From Ignisphaera sp. (GTDB taxonomy: Archaea > Thermoproteota > Thermoprotei_A > Sulfolobales > Ignisphaeraceae): DNA of 33,144 bases. Numbering within the stretch: the stretch's first letter is position 1; each line of letters starts with the position of its first letter. This document shows, piece by piece, positions 8,344-16,983 of the stretch. Position numbers and translations under genes: made by a program. Location: assembly GCA_025058535.1 (NCBI GenBank), contig JANXEL010000053.1, positions 1 to 33,144 on the forward strand, given 5' to 3'. The notes beneath the pieces are model-generated. The model did no database searches, was not told where the DNA came from, and worked only from the letters and a program-made list of their open reading frames with translations.

Positions 8344-8555
8344 GAGAGTAATTGAAGAGAAGTGTAGACATTTAGCACTTCGTGGTAGGCTGTGATGAGC
8401 TTTCGGTCGCTGTGAATTTAATAGATGTGCTGTATTCCTCCCTCTGAGCTGAAGCACCAATCCCTGGAGGCTAGCATATCTCAAAGGCCACAGCGCTTCC
8501 TCTGTAAGCTCTTCACTGATTCAATTTTTAATTTGAATTGATTTTTGCAAAAGAG
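8344..8555. other. Gap upstream of the DUF4038 gene
   Basis: Nothing beyond short stop-rich frames is visible. A GTGATGA at 8392 followed by CTGA about 45 bases later recalls C and D boxes of a guide RNA, but the internal D'/C' boxes do not fit, so no RNA gene is called. Confidence 0.3.
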
Positions 8556-8564
8556 TTTATATAG
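8556..8564 (+). promoter_or_regulatory. TATA box of the DUF4038 hydrolase gene
   Basis: TTTATATAG lies in an A/T-rich stretch and predicts a transcript start near 8585. That leaves an 85-base leader to the ATG at 8670, unusually long for this window, or 50 bases to an in-frame TTG at 8634. Confidence 0.4.
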
Positions 8565-8669
8565 TTTTTCGTAATCGTATTTTGAAATTAGACGATCAGA
8601 AAGTTTACTATCCCTCTAAACATTCTCTCTTCATTGAGAGTGTGGATCCATCTATGGAAGTGTGTGGTT

Positions 8670-9941
8670 ATGGGGAAAGTACTCATTTCTGAGACCCGTG
8701 ACTACTTTCTAAAAGATGGTGAGAAGTTCTTCTATCTAGCTGACACCTGCTGGAGTGCCTTTACCAATGCTTCAATTGATGAGTGGAGCTACTATCTAGA
8801 GTACAGAATGATGCAGGGGTTCAATGCACTTCAGATAAATGTTCTTCCTCAGCACGACAGGAGCTCCTCAAGCAACTACATGGATCCATTTGAGGCTGCT
8901 TCAGATGGTGGGTGGAACTTTGGAAGGAGGAATGAGAAGTACTTTGATAGAGCTGAGAGAATGGTTGAGTTAGCTGTTAAGAAAGACTTTACCCCCGCTC
9001 TAGTGCTTCTCTGGTGCAACTACGTTAGGGGTACATGGGGTTCCAGCATAACACCGTCGAGAATAATTCCAATTGAGTACGTAGAGGATTATGTAGAGTA
9101 CGTAGTGGATAGATTTGGAAAGTACAACCCCATCTTCATAGTGAGTGGGGATACCAACTTTGAAACAAGTGAAGCAGTAGAATACTACACCAGAGCGCTG
9201 GAAATTGTAAAGAGGAGGGCACCAAATTCCCTAACCACCATGCATCTAATGGCAGGGCTGACCCTTCCAGATGTATTTGTGAGGTCACAAAATCTCGATT
9301 TCTACATGTATCAATCAGGTCACAGTAGAGAGAGACAGACACTACCATTTGAGCTTGCCCAGAAGCACTACAGTATGCCTATCAAGAGACCCATCATTAA
9401 TGGTGAGCCCTGCTACGAGGGGCATGCACACAGTGGAAAGTATGGGAGATTCAGCAACTTTGATGTTAGGAAGGCTATATGGCAGAGCCTACTATCAGGA
9501 GCTAAGGCTGGAGTATCCTATGGTGCCCACGGTATATGGAACTGGCATGTAAAGGGAAGTAGATTTATGGGGGAGGCATTCTCGGGAGAGTCATACGATT
9601 GGAGAACAGCGCTGGGGTTTCCAGGAGCATTTGATGCAGTATTTGCAAAGTGGGTATTTGAAAGATACAACTTATTTGATATAGAGCCTGCAAATGATAA
9701 GCTTCTATACAACACAGGTTCAGAGATTAGAGTCTCCATGTCTAAGGATAAGATAGTGGTCTACACACCGTACAACTGGAGCATAAAGTTGAAAACAAAT
9801 GGAGAGACATACAGATGGGATGGAATAGAACTTGCATCTAGAAGAGTCTTCAAGCCAAGGATAGAGATCTCAGGGGATTACACCATAATAAAGATGTCTG
9901 AATTTAACAGCGATCTCCTCATAATAGGCACTACTACATAG
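8670..9941 (+). CDS. DUF4038 (apiosidase-like) glycoside hydrolase with C-terminal beta domain
   Basis: The protein begins with the DUF4038 signature (DYFLKDGEKFFYLADTCWSAF) and runs through a TIM barrel. Candidate catalytic acids are Asp161 in IFIVSGDTNF and Glu246 in PIINGEPCYEG, placed as in GH140 apiosidase-type enzymes. The last 75 residues or so form a small beta domain of the kind named putative collagen-binding (KDKIVVYTPYNWSIK). GH140 enzymes remove apiose-linked groups from rhamnogalacturonan II; other DUF4038 members have unknown substrates, so only a sugar-cleaving role is claimed. No signal peptide is visible. I chose ATG 8670 (423 residues) because homology starts there; an in-frame TTG at 8634 would add 12 residues. 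It is convergent with the GH35 gene. Confidence 0.85.
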   Translation: MGKVLISETRDYFLKDGEKFFYLADTCWSAFTNASIDEWSYYLEYRMMQGFNALQINVLPQHDRSSSSNYMDPFEAASDGGWNFGRRNEKYFDRAERMVELAVKKDFTPALVLLWCNYVRGTWGSSITPSRIIPIEYVEDYVEYVVDRFGKYNPIFIVSGDTNFETSEAVEYYTRALEIVKRRAPNSLTTMHLMAGLTLPDVFVRSQNLDFYMYQSGHSRERQTLPFELAQKHYSMPIKRPIINGEPCYEGHAHSGKYGRFSNFDVRKAIWQSLLSGAKAGVSYGAHGIWNWHVKGSRFMGEAFSGESYDWRTALGFPGAFDAVFAKWVFERYNLFDIEPANDKLLYNTGSEIRVSMSKDKIVVYTPYNWSIKLKTNGETYRWDGIELASRRVFKPRIEISGDYTIIKMSEFNSDLLIIGTTT

Positions 9942-10075
9942 AAATGCAGACCTTTCATTGAAATGCTGTTCACCACGGGCTTTCCAGGCGCACAACCAGT
10001 TATGCTATCTAAAAATAGAATTTGGATAGAGTTTCGGCTGTCCATCCAATCCCGCTGCAAGGTGTGTGCCGAAGA

Positions 10076-13000
10076 TTACGATAGCTCTACACGAACGCTT
10101 CTGTGGATGTAGTAAGGTTCTACAGATAATCTGCAGATATGGGCACAGGTGCTAACAGTGTGGAGTAGTACTGCCACCTTGTTTTCTCCTCTTCTGATTA
10201 ATTGCTCCGGTATATAGAATTCCGTCTGAGGCCCTTCATCAGCGTACCTCCCTATGAGCTGCCCATTAAAGTACAGTAGAGCTCTGAAACCAGATCCTCT
10301 AATGGTTATCCTCAGAGGAGCTACAGCGTTTTCCTCCCCTTCTATATACACTCTTCCCCTCAACCACACCAACCTTCCCATAGAGTTCTCCATGTATAGA
10401 GGTAGCTCAACCAACTCCCATTTACTATCATCGTAGTCCTCTCTGTACCAACCATTAGCTAGACCCTCTGTATACTCCTTAACTCTCCACACCCCATCAA
10501 CAGCGTACTGGTACCTCTTGATTAATGGAGCAAGCCCGGGAGTCCGCTCAACAGCAATAGCAATTTCGTTCTCCCCTTCCACAATGTGGTCCGTAATGTC
10601 TACAGGCCCTATATACACACCAACAAATCTCTTATTTATGAATAGAAGTGCCCTTGGGTAGTAGTTACTGTACATAGCTCTGCTGAGATCCAGTATGTAT
10701 CTACCAACCTTTTTATCGATATAGAGGCTGCTGATGTACACTCCTGGAGATGATATCACCTCGACGTGCTTCACACCTCTGCCACTCTCAAGGTTTAGAA
10801 GTACATCCTCTACCTCCTTTGGATTGCGTAGAAAACTGGACATGCTGAACTCTACTCCATATTTCGGTGTGTACTCTACGTATCTCCAGCTATCCAACAG
10901 CTCCTCACCGATCCTACCAATATACACCCTCCCTACAATTCCATTCGGCGTGTATATCAGGCCATCATTAGGATGCCCCGTTGATTCAAGAATTATATTA
11001 AGCCTATTCTTACCCTCCTTCAGTAGCAGTGATACATCAGCTTCCAAACTGTGGTAGCCTGAGCCTATGGGAGTTCCATTAAGTTCAGCTGTGATGTAGT
11101 CATTGAAGTAGTTTATGTACATTATTGCATCCTTTATAGAATCCAAAATCTCTCTATCGAGATCAAATTCGATAGAATATACTGCATACCCGTTGAACAA
11201 CATCCCCAACTCCTCAAGCGGCTTTCCAGCTTCCGTAGTACCACCACCCTGTGGAAGAGCCTCTGTAGAGCTTCTCCAACTGTTATCTACAGAGATAACC
11301 ACTCCCCTTCCGCTGCCATCACACCCATTAATATAGAACCTGTACACCAGACCGTATACATGCTCAAGCGGAACCTGCTTACCAGCCACTGTAGCACGTG
11401 ATAGCGGCTTGAATGACACCAGTGTTACATAGCCGCAGCTATTTTCATCAAGCTCGAGCTCCACTATACTTCTTCCATCTACCGTTGAAAGTCTTCCTAC
11501 AAAGTATATGTTGGATATTAGTATCAGTGGAGGTCTCTCATCATCTATGTACCACGTTCTATTAGCTCTGGATCTGGAGACAGCAATAATGTAAAGTCTG
11601 CTTGATCCGGATTTCAGTACGGCGATTCTATCACTGCTATCATGTATGCAGCTCACCACCACCTTCCCGGCATCTAGTCTGGATACAACTACACCATCCG
11701 TGAATTCTATCTCTAGAGGTTCGCTAGCCTCTACACCCACCTCGCCAAGTTCGAGAGCATCACCATACACTATCACCACAGAATTACCATCAACGGTTTC
11801 CATCAACAAGGGTTCTGAGGAGGTGTAGAGTATTTTGAATGGTGTCCCACTGAGTCTATAGTTCAGCAGAACTATCTTTGCGTTTCTTGGAGGAACTCTG
11901 ATGCTGCCAATAAGTGGATAGTGTTCGCCTCTATAGAGCACCCTCGTATAATGGGGAGATTCAGATAGATTTCTCAGAACAACTACAGCCTCACCACTCT
12001 CCCCAACTCTAGCAAAGGCCTCGATATTACCAGAAACCGCAACTGCACCATCAACAGGCCTTGTACGGCTTATAAGGTCGTGGAACGTTTTTACAAATAG
12101 CGCCACCCTCTTTATCCCGTAGTACCTCTGCGAGAGCTCCCCCCATTCCCTAATTGCAGCCTCGTAGTCATAGGTCGTCGTTATGTACTTTCCTGTGTAG
12201 TAGCCTGGGTTTGTACCTCCATGAAACATGTACACGCTTATCCCGTTTATACCCATGGCTATGGCACTCTTAATTAGCGTCTCCGTCCACTCTGCCGGAA
12301 AGCTTCCCCTATTAGTAGGTAGAGGTGCTCCAAAAGTCGAAAACCATCCTCCCTCCAGCTCCATAAATACTTTCGGCCTTCCAGGCTGTGTGGTGGTGTA
12401 CCTCCTAACCTTACTGTCGAACTCCCGCACGCTCCATGGGGGAGGGTAGTCATCTATGGTGTTTACTATCGGCGTCTCCTCTACATACCAGTCCTCGTTG
12501 GTTATAATCGGTATGTCTCTGATGTACCTTCTGGCAATCTCATAGAGCCTCATGAGATATGGTGCATCCCCCCAAAAGTACTCGTTCTCGATCTGGAGAA
12601 GTAGCGTAGGTCCACCCTTCGGATATGTGGTTCTTTCTATAATAGGTAATACTGTTGAGTACCACTTCTCGCTATACCTAATATAGTCTGGGTCGAGCGA
12701 TCTGAGTGTATGTGACTTTTCATACAGCCAGTTTGGATGACCACCACTATCCCACTCCGAGCATATGTAAGGACCCGGTCTAGCTATAAAGAACATGCCG
12801 AGCTTCTTAACCAACTCTATGTATCCCAGTAAATCCCTACTAAAGGCTTTTGACTCATAGGGTGATTGGGGGTGCTCATCACCAAAGAGGATCCTGCCCT
12901 CCACCGGCTCATGCCAATTCCACGGAATATAGCTGGCAATGCAGTTCAGACCAGCTCTTCTAGCCTTTAGCAATCTATCGGTCCACACACCCTTGGGGAC

Positions 13001-13096
13001 TCTGAAGTAGTGGATCTCGCCACAGAATAGAAAAACCTTACTGCCACCAACAGTAACGAAACCGCTATCGTAACCTACACTTAATATACCATCCAT
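10076..13096 (-). CDS. Large glycoside hydrolase family 35 enzyme (beta-galactosidase or exo-beta-glucosaminidase type)
   Basis: The N-terminal barrel carries all GH35 signatures: GEIHYFRVP, SYIPWNWHEP, IARPGPYICSEW, the acid/base motif QIENEYFWG (Glu172 from the chosen start) and nucleophile Glu246 in FMELEGGWF. After about residue 360 come several beta-sandwich domains, including jelly-roll domains near the C-terminus (LLYFNGQLIGRYADEGPQTE). At about 1006 residues it is longer than typical bacterial GH35 proteins of 600-800. GH35 removes terminal beta-galactose; archaeal members can also be exo-beta-D-glucosaminidases, so the substrate is open. No signal peptide. The ATG at 13096 is preceded at 8 bases by GGAGGGG, and the TATA box places the transcript start near 13115, so the GTG at 13111 is less likely. 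Confidence 0.92.
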   Translation of the reverse strand: MDGILSVGYDSGFVTVGGSKVFLFCGEIHYFRVPKGVWTDRLLKARRAGLNCIASYIPWNWHEPVEGRILFGDEHPQSPYESKAFSRDLLGYIELVKKLGMFFIARPGPYICSEWDSGGHPNWLYEKSHTLRSLDPDYIRYSEKWYSTVLPIIERTTYPKGGPTLLLQIENEYFWGDAPYLMRLYEIARRYIRDIPIITNEDWYVEETPIVNTIDDYPPPWSVREFDSKVRRYTTTQPGRPKVFMELEGGWFSTFGAPLPTNRGSFPAEWTETLIKSAIAMGINGISVYMFHGGTNPGYYTGKYITTTYDYEAAIREWGELSQRYYGIKRVALFVKTFHDLISRTRPVDGAVAVSGNIEAFARVGESGEAVVVLRNLSESPHYTRVLYRGEHYPLIGSIRVPPRNAKIVLLNYRLSGTPFKILYTSSEPLLMETVDGNSVVIVYGDALELGEVGVEASEPLEIEFTDGVVVSRLDAGKVVVSCIHDSSDRIAVLKSGSSRLYIIAVSRSRANRTWYIDDERPPLILISNIYFVGRLSTVDGRSIVELELDENSCGYVTLVSFKPLSRATVAGKQVPLEHVYGLVYRFYINGCDGSGRGVVISVDNSWRSSTEALPQGGGTTEAGKPLEELGMLFNGYAVYSIEFDLDREILDSIKDAIMYINYFNDYITAELNGTPIGSGYHSLEADVSLLLKEGKNRLNIILESTGHPNDGLIYTPNGIVGRVYIGRIGEELLDSWRYVEYTPKYGVEFSMSSFLRNPKEVEDVLLNLESGRGVKHVEVISSPGVYISSLYIDKKVGRYILDLSRAMYSNYYPRALLFINKRFVGVYIGPVDITDHIVEGENEIAIAVERTPGLAPLIKRYQYAVDGVWRVKEYTEGLANGWYREDYDDSKWELVELPLYMENSMGRLVWLRGRVYIEGEENAVAPLRITIRGSGFRALLYFNGQLIGRYADEGPQTEFYIPEQLIRRGENKVAVLLHTVSTCAHICRLSVEPYYIHRSVRVELS

Positions 13097-13137
13097 TTCC
13101 AGCCCCTCCACACAATCTACATACCTATTATGCTTCT

Positions 13138-13147
13138 AAAATTTAAA
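13138..13147 (-). promoter_or_regulatory. TATA box of the GH35 gene
   Basis: On the minus strand it reads TTTAAATTTT, predicting a transcript start about 26 bases away near 13115, just upstream of the GGAGGGG ribosome site and the ATG at 13096. Confidence 0.5.
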
Positions 13148-13926
13148 CCTTGCACCGGATAAACTGGCATACAAATTCAATTTAATTGTTACCTAGAGAT
13201 TAGAACCTCTTCTACAAAGCGCTGAGAGAAAATAGACCCAGTCAGCACAAACAACAACTCTAAGTGTTGATAGAACTAGCACCTAAATCATTAAGGATAC
13301 CCCAAGGAATTCCAGAAGGTAGTTGAATGATGGTTGATTATTATAATCCTTCACCCCTATCAGAAATCTGTATCTGACTCAATTCAAATTACATGGACAG
13401 TGCTATCTGAAATTCATAGCATTGTTAAACACAGGTCCTCACTCTAGACATTCTATTCCCTACCTATTAGAGATAACCCATGGCATGCTGCTCTCATTCT
13501 CTAGCTGAAAGAGTGGTAGATGAGTGGTTGCTTGAGGCTGGTGTTAAGTGTGTAGAAAGGAACATTGTGTAGTGTTGATGGGGTCGCAGATGAGCTCACT
13601 ATAAATTGCTTACTCAATTGATAGTGCATCTATGCTTATGGTTGGAGGGCTTGGAGATTTTCAACGGTAATACTATTACAAGTAGCTGTACCTACTAGAG
13701 TATTGTTTCTACAAAATGAGGGAAGGTATGTTGCTTTGTGAAGGTACTAGGTGATGTAGCACTGGAATTGATGCACAATATGTGCAGATTTTTCCTTTTC
13801 TGGGGTGAGGGAAGTTTTAGGCTTGCTTACAGCTATAAAGATCCCAGCTGTAGGGAGGCTGTGAATGTACTAACCAGCTTCATACCCACTAGGCTGATAT
13901 GTATGGAGATGAACTCCTCTCCACAT
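13148..13926. other. Gap without an intact gene; possible decayed coding sequence
   Basis: No recognisable full gene. The plus strand between 13480 and 13620 reads as a fragment (see the pseudogene entry). A 64-residue plus frame at 13738-13932 has no ribosome site and no family resemblance, and is not called. Confidence 0.4.
13480..13620 (+). pseudogene. Possible frameshifted gene relic, family unknown
   Basis: From ATG 13480 the frame reads SLAERVVDEWLLEAG, then VKCVERNIV, and stops at TAG 13570-13572. Two bases into the next frame the reading continues VDGVADELTINCLLN before another stop. The join looks like one protein interrupted by a frameshift: an amphipathic helix, a turn and a beta-strand pair. 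The pattern resembles the start of some nuclease folds, but that is only an impression and no function is claimed. Confidence 0.25.
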
Positions 13927-14823
13927 TTATAGTGCTCTACGGAATGGTGTTGTTCCATCACATATGTAGTTTTTTGTGTGGAGGTGTGGAAAACCTTCTC
14001 TGCAAGTTGCGAACCCAAGCCCATACCCTTCTACCATACTTTTTAGCTCTGCCATGAGTCTATACCTTAACTGCCTAGGAAGGTAGAGATAGCCATGCAT
14101 CCTCTCACCAGTATCTATGTACAGCCTCTTCCACAGCCTCTCGGTATCCGGAAAGGCCAACGCCAACCTCTTTAGACTATCGTACCTCGCCTTGTAGGTG
14201 GATACTGTTATCTGCTTAGCCCCAGTCTCAACAAATTTTCCAATCATACTCTTGAGCTCATTCAAATCATCATTCAGACCAGGGATTATTGGATCGATTC
14301 TCACTGTTACATATAAGCCGCATTTACTCAGCTCCTCAACCACCCTAACTCTATCAGCTGGCTGAGGAGCAAATGGCTCCAAAAGCTTTGCCACACTACT
14401 ACTAAGCGTAGTTATGGTTACTGCAACCGAGACTCTATCTCTGTACTTCTCAAGAGTATGGATGTGGTTGGACAGCAGTGAGGTCCCCTTGGTTGCTATT
14501 AGAATTCTGTGGCCCCTACTAAGCAGCAGCTCTATAATTTTAGAGGAGTAGCCAAGCACACCATCCATAGGCTGGAACGGGTCAGTGCTAGAGGAAAGCT
14601 CAATAGTACTACCAGGTGGAATGAGTAGCGAATCCCTACCGACAACCTCCAGAATACCTCTCTTCACCCTGGGGCTGTAGAACCTCGGCACATAGCCTGA
14701 GACATAGCAGTAGAGACATCCGTGGCCACACCCAGTATAGGGATTCAGGCTCCACTTCGGTGGGCAAGTGCATAGAGGGGATCTCCACGGATCGAACGGC
14801 TTAATGTATCTAGTGCTAACCAC
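13927..14823 (-). CDS. Radical SAM protein, SplB / Rv2578c-like
   Basis: The 298-residue protein has the cluster-binding motif CGHGCLYC (Cys32, Cys36, Cys39, spacing CX3CX2C) within NPYTGCGHGCLYCYV, typical of spore-photoproduct-lyase-like and Rv2578c-family radical SAM proteins. Further signs are IELSSSTDPFQPMD, ILIATKGTSLL and VTVRIDPIIPGLND, which line the barrel. These proteins bind a [4Fe-4S] cluster and S-adenosylmethionine; the substrate of this subgroup is generally unknown, with nucleic-acid repair or modification as suggestions. The GTG start at 14823 is supported by GAGGTG 7 bases upstream; the nearer ATG is in a stopped frame. It stands alone, and its 3' end faces the preceding gap. 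Confidence 0.85.
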   Translation of the reverse strand: MVSTRYIKPFDPWRSPLCTCPPKWSLNPYTGCGHGCLYCYVSGYVPRFYSPRVKRGILEVVGRDSLLIPPGSTIELSSSTDPFQPMDGVLGYSSKIIELLLSRGHRILIATKGTSLLSNHIHTLEKYRDRVSVAVTITTLSSSVAKLLEPFAPQPADRVRVVEELSKCGLYVTVRIDPIIPGLNDDLNELKSMIGKFVETGAKQITVSTYKARYDSLKRLALAFPDTERLWKRLYIDTGERMHGYLYLPRQLRYRLMAELKSMVEGYGLGFATCREGFPHLHTKNYICDGTTPFRRAL

Positions 14824-14860
14824 AATACATCACCTCTGCGGAGATTTGCTGAGCCATAGA

Positions 14861-14868
14861 TTTTACAT
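14861..14868 (-). promoter_or_regulatory. TATA-like element of the radical SAM gene
   Basis: On the minus strand ATGTAAAA lies about 26 bases before a predicted start near 14839, followed by GAGGTG (14831-14836) and the GTG codon. Confidence 0.35.
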
Positions 14869-15251
14869 TCAATTACAGCAGCATACACAAAGTGTACACC
14901 CCCTCCTCACAAGCTTTACACAAAATCTCGATTAAAAACTACTCTGCATGCAAAGCTATAAAAGTGTGCTACTGGATGGCCAGCCCTGAAAGGGTCTTGG
15001 GTATTGCTCGAAATCGCATTTCCATCCAAACTCTCCACCCCTTAGTAGCGTAGAATGAGAGCTGTAGCTAAACGTACATTTCACTCCATTACTTTGATGT
15101 CTTGTCTCATTCGAGCGATCCCTCCTGGCAATAAGAATGTGAATCCTGGCCGTCTGTGTAGACCTCAGCAATAGTCTGGAATTCTAGGCTCTCTGGAACT
15201 GAGTGTGGATCGAATGTAAGGAATCTGCATCAATTTGTGGACAATGCTGAG
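14869..15251. other. Gap between the radical SAM and hypD genes
   Basis: No gene is recognised. A plus-strand TATA-like GCTATAAAAG at 14955-14964 could start a short transcript, but no open frame or clear RNA fold follows. The 71-residue minus frame at 14956-15171 lacks a ribosome site and is rich in Ser, Arg and Cys, as chance frames are. Confidence 0.35.
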
Positions 15252-16493
15252 CTAGAGCAGCTCTAGTTCTTTAGCAATTTCCTCAGCCAGACCCCCAACC
15301 CCTAGCCTTGCCCATATCGAGCAAGTTCCCTCCATTGACACCATGCAGGGACCTATAGGAGTGCTGGGGGTGCAGCCTCTCATGAACAGTGGGCACTGTG
15401 TAGGTTTTATTCTACCAATAATAACTTCTCCACACCTACAGCCTGGTGGAAGGTCGTATCTCCAGCTCTCCGGTGTCAAATCCCTAATATCATACTCCTT
15501 AAAGGCATCGTACCTACCGTACCTGTCTCTAAGCCTTAGACCACTCTTTGGTATGAAGCCAATGCCTCTCCAGGCATCGTCAACAGTTTCAAAGATGCTG
15601 GCTATTAGGCCTTGAGCTCTTTGGTCACCATCCCATGTCACCATCCTAGCGTACTCGATAATTGTCCTGGCCTCACCTCTACTGAGCTGTCTCAGAATCT
15701 CTGCTATAGATATGAGGACATCTATCGGCTCAAATCCAGATACCACCACCGGAATTCCAAACCTTTCAGCAACAGGTGCCCACGCCCTGCCCCCTACTAT
15801 TGTTGATACATGGCCTGGTGCTATCACACCCATTACAGGCGGCTCTGCTGCAGTCTTCTCTCTGAGTGCCTCTATAGAGTAGAGCATAGCTGGAGGTGTG
15901 AGCTTAACAAGGCTCAAAATCTTCAGATTGTTCGGTACAAGCCCCCTGTCCACTGCGTGCGCATAACCCGGTGCCACTGTTTCGAAACCTATACCTACAA
16001 ACACCGCATCCCTCCCAACATCCCTCGCACTGGTAATAGCATCGAGTATGCTGGTCACTATCCTCACGCTACCTCCCAGCGCTCTTGCATCGCTAAGGGA
16101 GCTGGCTCCCCTTACGGCTCTAATACTCCTAAGCCTATACACATCCCCATAGGTATACACAACCACACCATCAAGAGCTAGCTTTACAACCTCCTCAATA
16201 AAGTAGGAGGGTGTAACACAAACCGGGCACCCAGGACCTGCAACGAGTTCTATGTTGGGCGGCATTAGGCTGCGTATCCCAAAGTGTGTAATAGTCCACT
16301 CATGTGTACCGCAGAAATCCATTATCCTGTACTTGAAGTCTCCACCATACTTCTTCTCGACATCTAGAGCTAGAGACCTAATCTTTGAAGCAAGCTTCCT
16401 AGCAAGAGGTAGATTGTTTCTAAACGAAGCTACTAGCCCTTTAACTGTGCTGAGAGCTGCTTCGTAGTCCCTATCCATGGGCTTCGACCACAA
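15252..16493 (-). CDS. hypD: HypD, Fe(CN)2CO cofactor assembly scaffold for [NiFe]-hydrogenase
   Basis: The family signatures are intact: MDFCGTHEW (Cys61), GIRSLMPPN, AGPGCPVCVTP (Cys89, Cys92), GFETVAPGYA, GVIAPGHVSTI, and a cysteine-rich C-terminus (PPGCRCGEVI, TQCPLFMRGC, PIGPCMVSMEGTC) that binds the [4Fe-4S] cluster. HypD works with HypC as the scaffold on which cyanide and CO are attached to iron before transfer to hydrogenase. Length (413, or 408 from ATG 16478) is slightly above the usual 370-390 because of an N-terminal extension. The start is uncertain: TTG 16493 or ATG 16478, neither with a clear ribosome site. No hypC, hypE, hypF or hydrogenase gene is in the window, so the gene is isolated here. 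Confidence 0.95.
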   Translation of the reverse strand: MWSKPMDRDYEAALSTVKGLVASFRNNLPLARKLASKIRSLALDVEKKYGGDFKYRIMDFCGTHEWTITHFGIRSLMPPNIELVAGPGCPVCVTPSYFIEEVVKLALDGVVVYTYGDVYRLRSIRAVRGASSLSDARALGGSVRIVTSILDAITSARDVGRDAVFVGIGFETVAPGYAHAVDRGLVPNNLKILSLVKLTPPAMLYSIEALREKTAAEPPVMGVIAPGHVSTIVGGRAWAPVAERFGIPVVVSGFEPIDVLISIAEILRQLSRGEARTIIEYARMVTWDGDQRAQGLIASIFETVDDAWRGIGFIPKSGLRLRDRYGRYDAFKEYDIRDLTPESWRYDLPPGCRCGEVIIGRIKPTQCPLFMRGCTPSTPIGPCMVSMEGTCSIWARLGVGGLAEEIAKELELL

Positions 16494-16545
16494 GAGGCTC
16501 TATGACTAGCAGTACTAACCGACCCTCACCATACTCTCTAAGAAT

Positions 16546-16555
16546 ACTTATAAGC
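16546..16555 (-). promoter_or_regulatory. TATA box of hypD
   Basis: The minus-strand sequence GCTTATAAGT is near palindromic and predicts a start about 26 bases away near 16525, leaving a leader of 30-45 bases depending on which hypD start is used. Confidence 0.45.
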
Positions 16556-16654
16556 CTCCAATGCTCTCAGTACCACCCTTAATGAAGGTGAACTGCAGAT
16601 TAGCTGCATGTAGAAGGTGCTATTATCTGTATCCTTTTAAACGGCACACACTTA

Positions 16655-16828
16655 ATGCTACTCTCAAGTAGAGCTTCCATAAGTGAAGATCTGAGCAGCG
16701 TAGTTAATAAGATGATTGGGAATCGTATTAGATACACATCGGTTCTCAAAGTAGTGGTGGACCTCATTGGTGTCGTGGATATGCGAGATGTGTTGAGAGC
16801 TTCTGCGGCTGGTTGCACCATGCCTTAG
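16655..16828 (+). pseudogene. CBS-domain fragment, probably a gene relic
   Basis: A 57-residue ATG frame reads ASISEDLSSVVNKMI, then IRYTSVLKVVVDLIGVV and DMRDVLRASA. This follows the CBS-domain pattern: helix (SLSEVVNKMIENNI), strand (R-Y-x-V), strand (LIGVVxMRDVLRA). The spacing between SVLKV and DLIGV is shorter than usual, and the frame stops soon after one domain, whereas functional CBS proteins carry domains in pairs. There is no ribosome site, and the open frame before the ATG begins only about 45 bases upstream. A decayed piece of a CBS-domain protein is the best reading. Confidence 0.4.
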
Positions 16829-16930
16829 ACATTCACTTGAACAGGTAGTAGGTGCTGGTCACCAAAGTCTACATCCAATCCGCTTCTGACCCACCATCAC
16901 AATGCATGCTATCGCTATACTGTGAGCGAA

Positions 16931-16938
16931 TTTATAAA
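16931..16938 (+). promoter_or_regulatory. TATA box of the M29/NicX-like gene
   Basis: TTTATAAA predicts transcription from about 16960. It lies inside the longest open frame, so in-frame codons upstream of it, including 16852, cannot be the start; ATG 16984 with GGTG 8 bases upstream fits. Confidence 0.55.
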
Positions 16939-16983
16939 CTTCTGCCAACCATTTTCAGCTGGAAAACGCTTTGGTGTTCCACC

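Noticed and set aside
8392-8450. C/D-box guide RNA candidate (GTGATGA ... CTGA)
   Set aside because: The internal D' and C' boxes do not match and the spacer lengths differ from archaeal guide RNAs.
15810-16181. 123-residue plus-strand frame
   Set aside because: It lies opposite hypD, whose signatures are intact; the frame has no ribosome site and odd composition.
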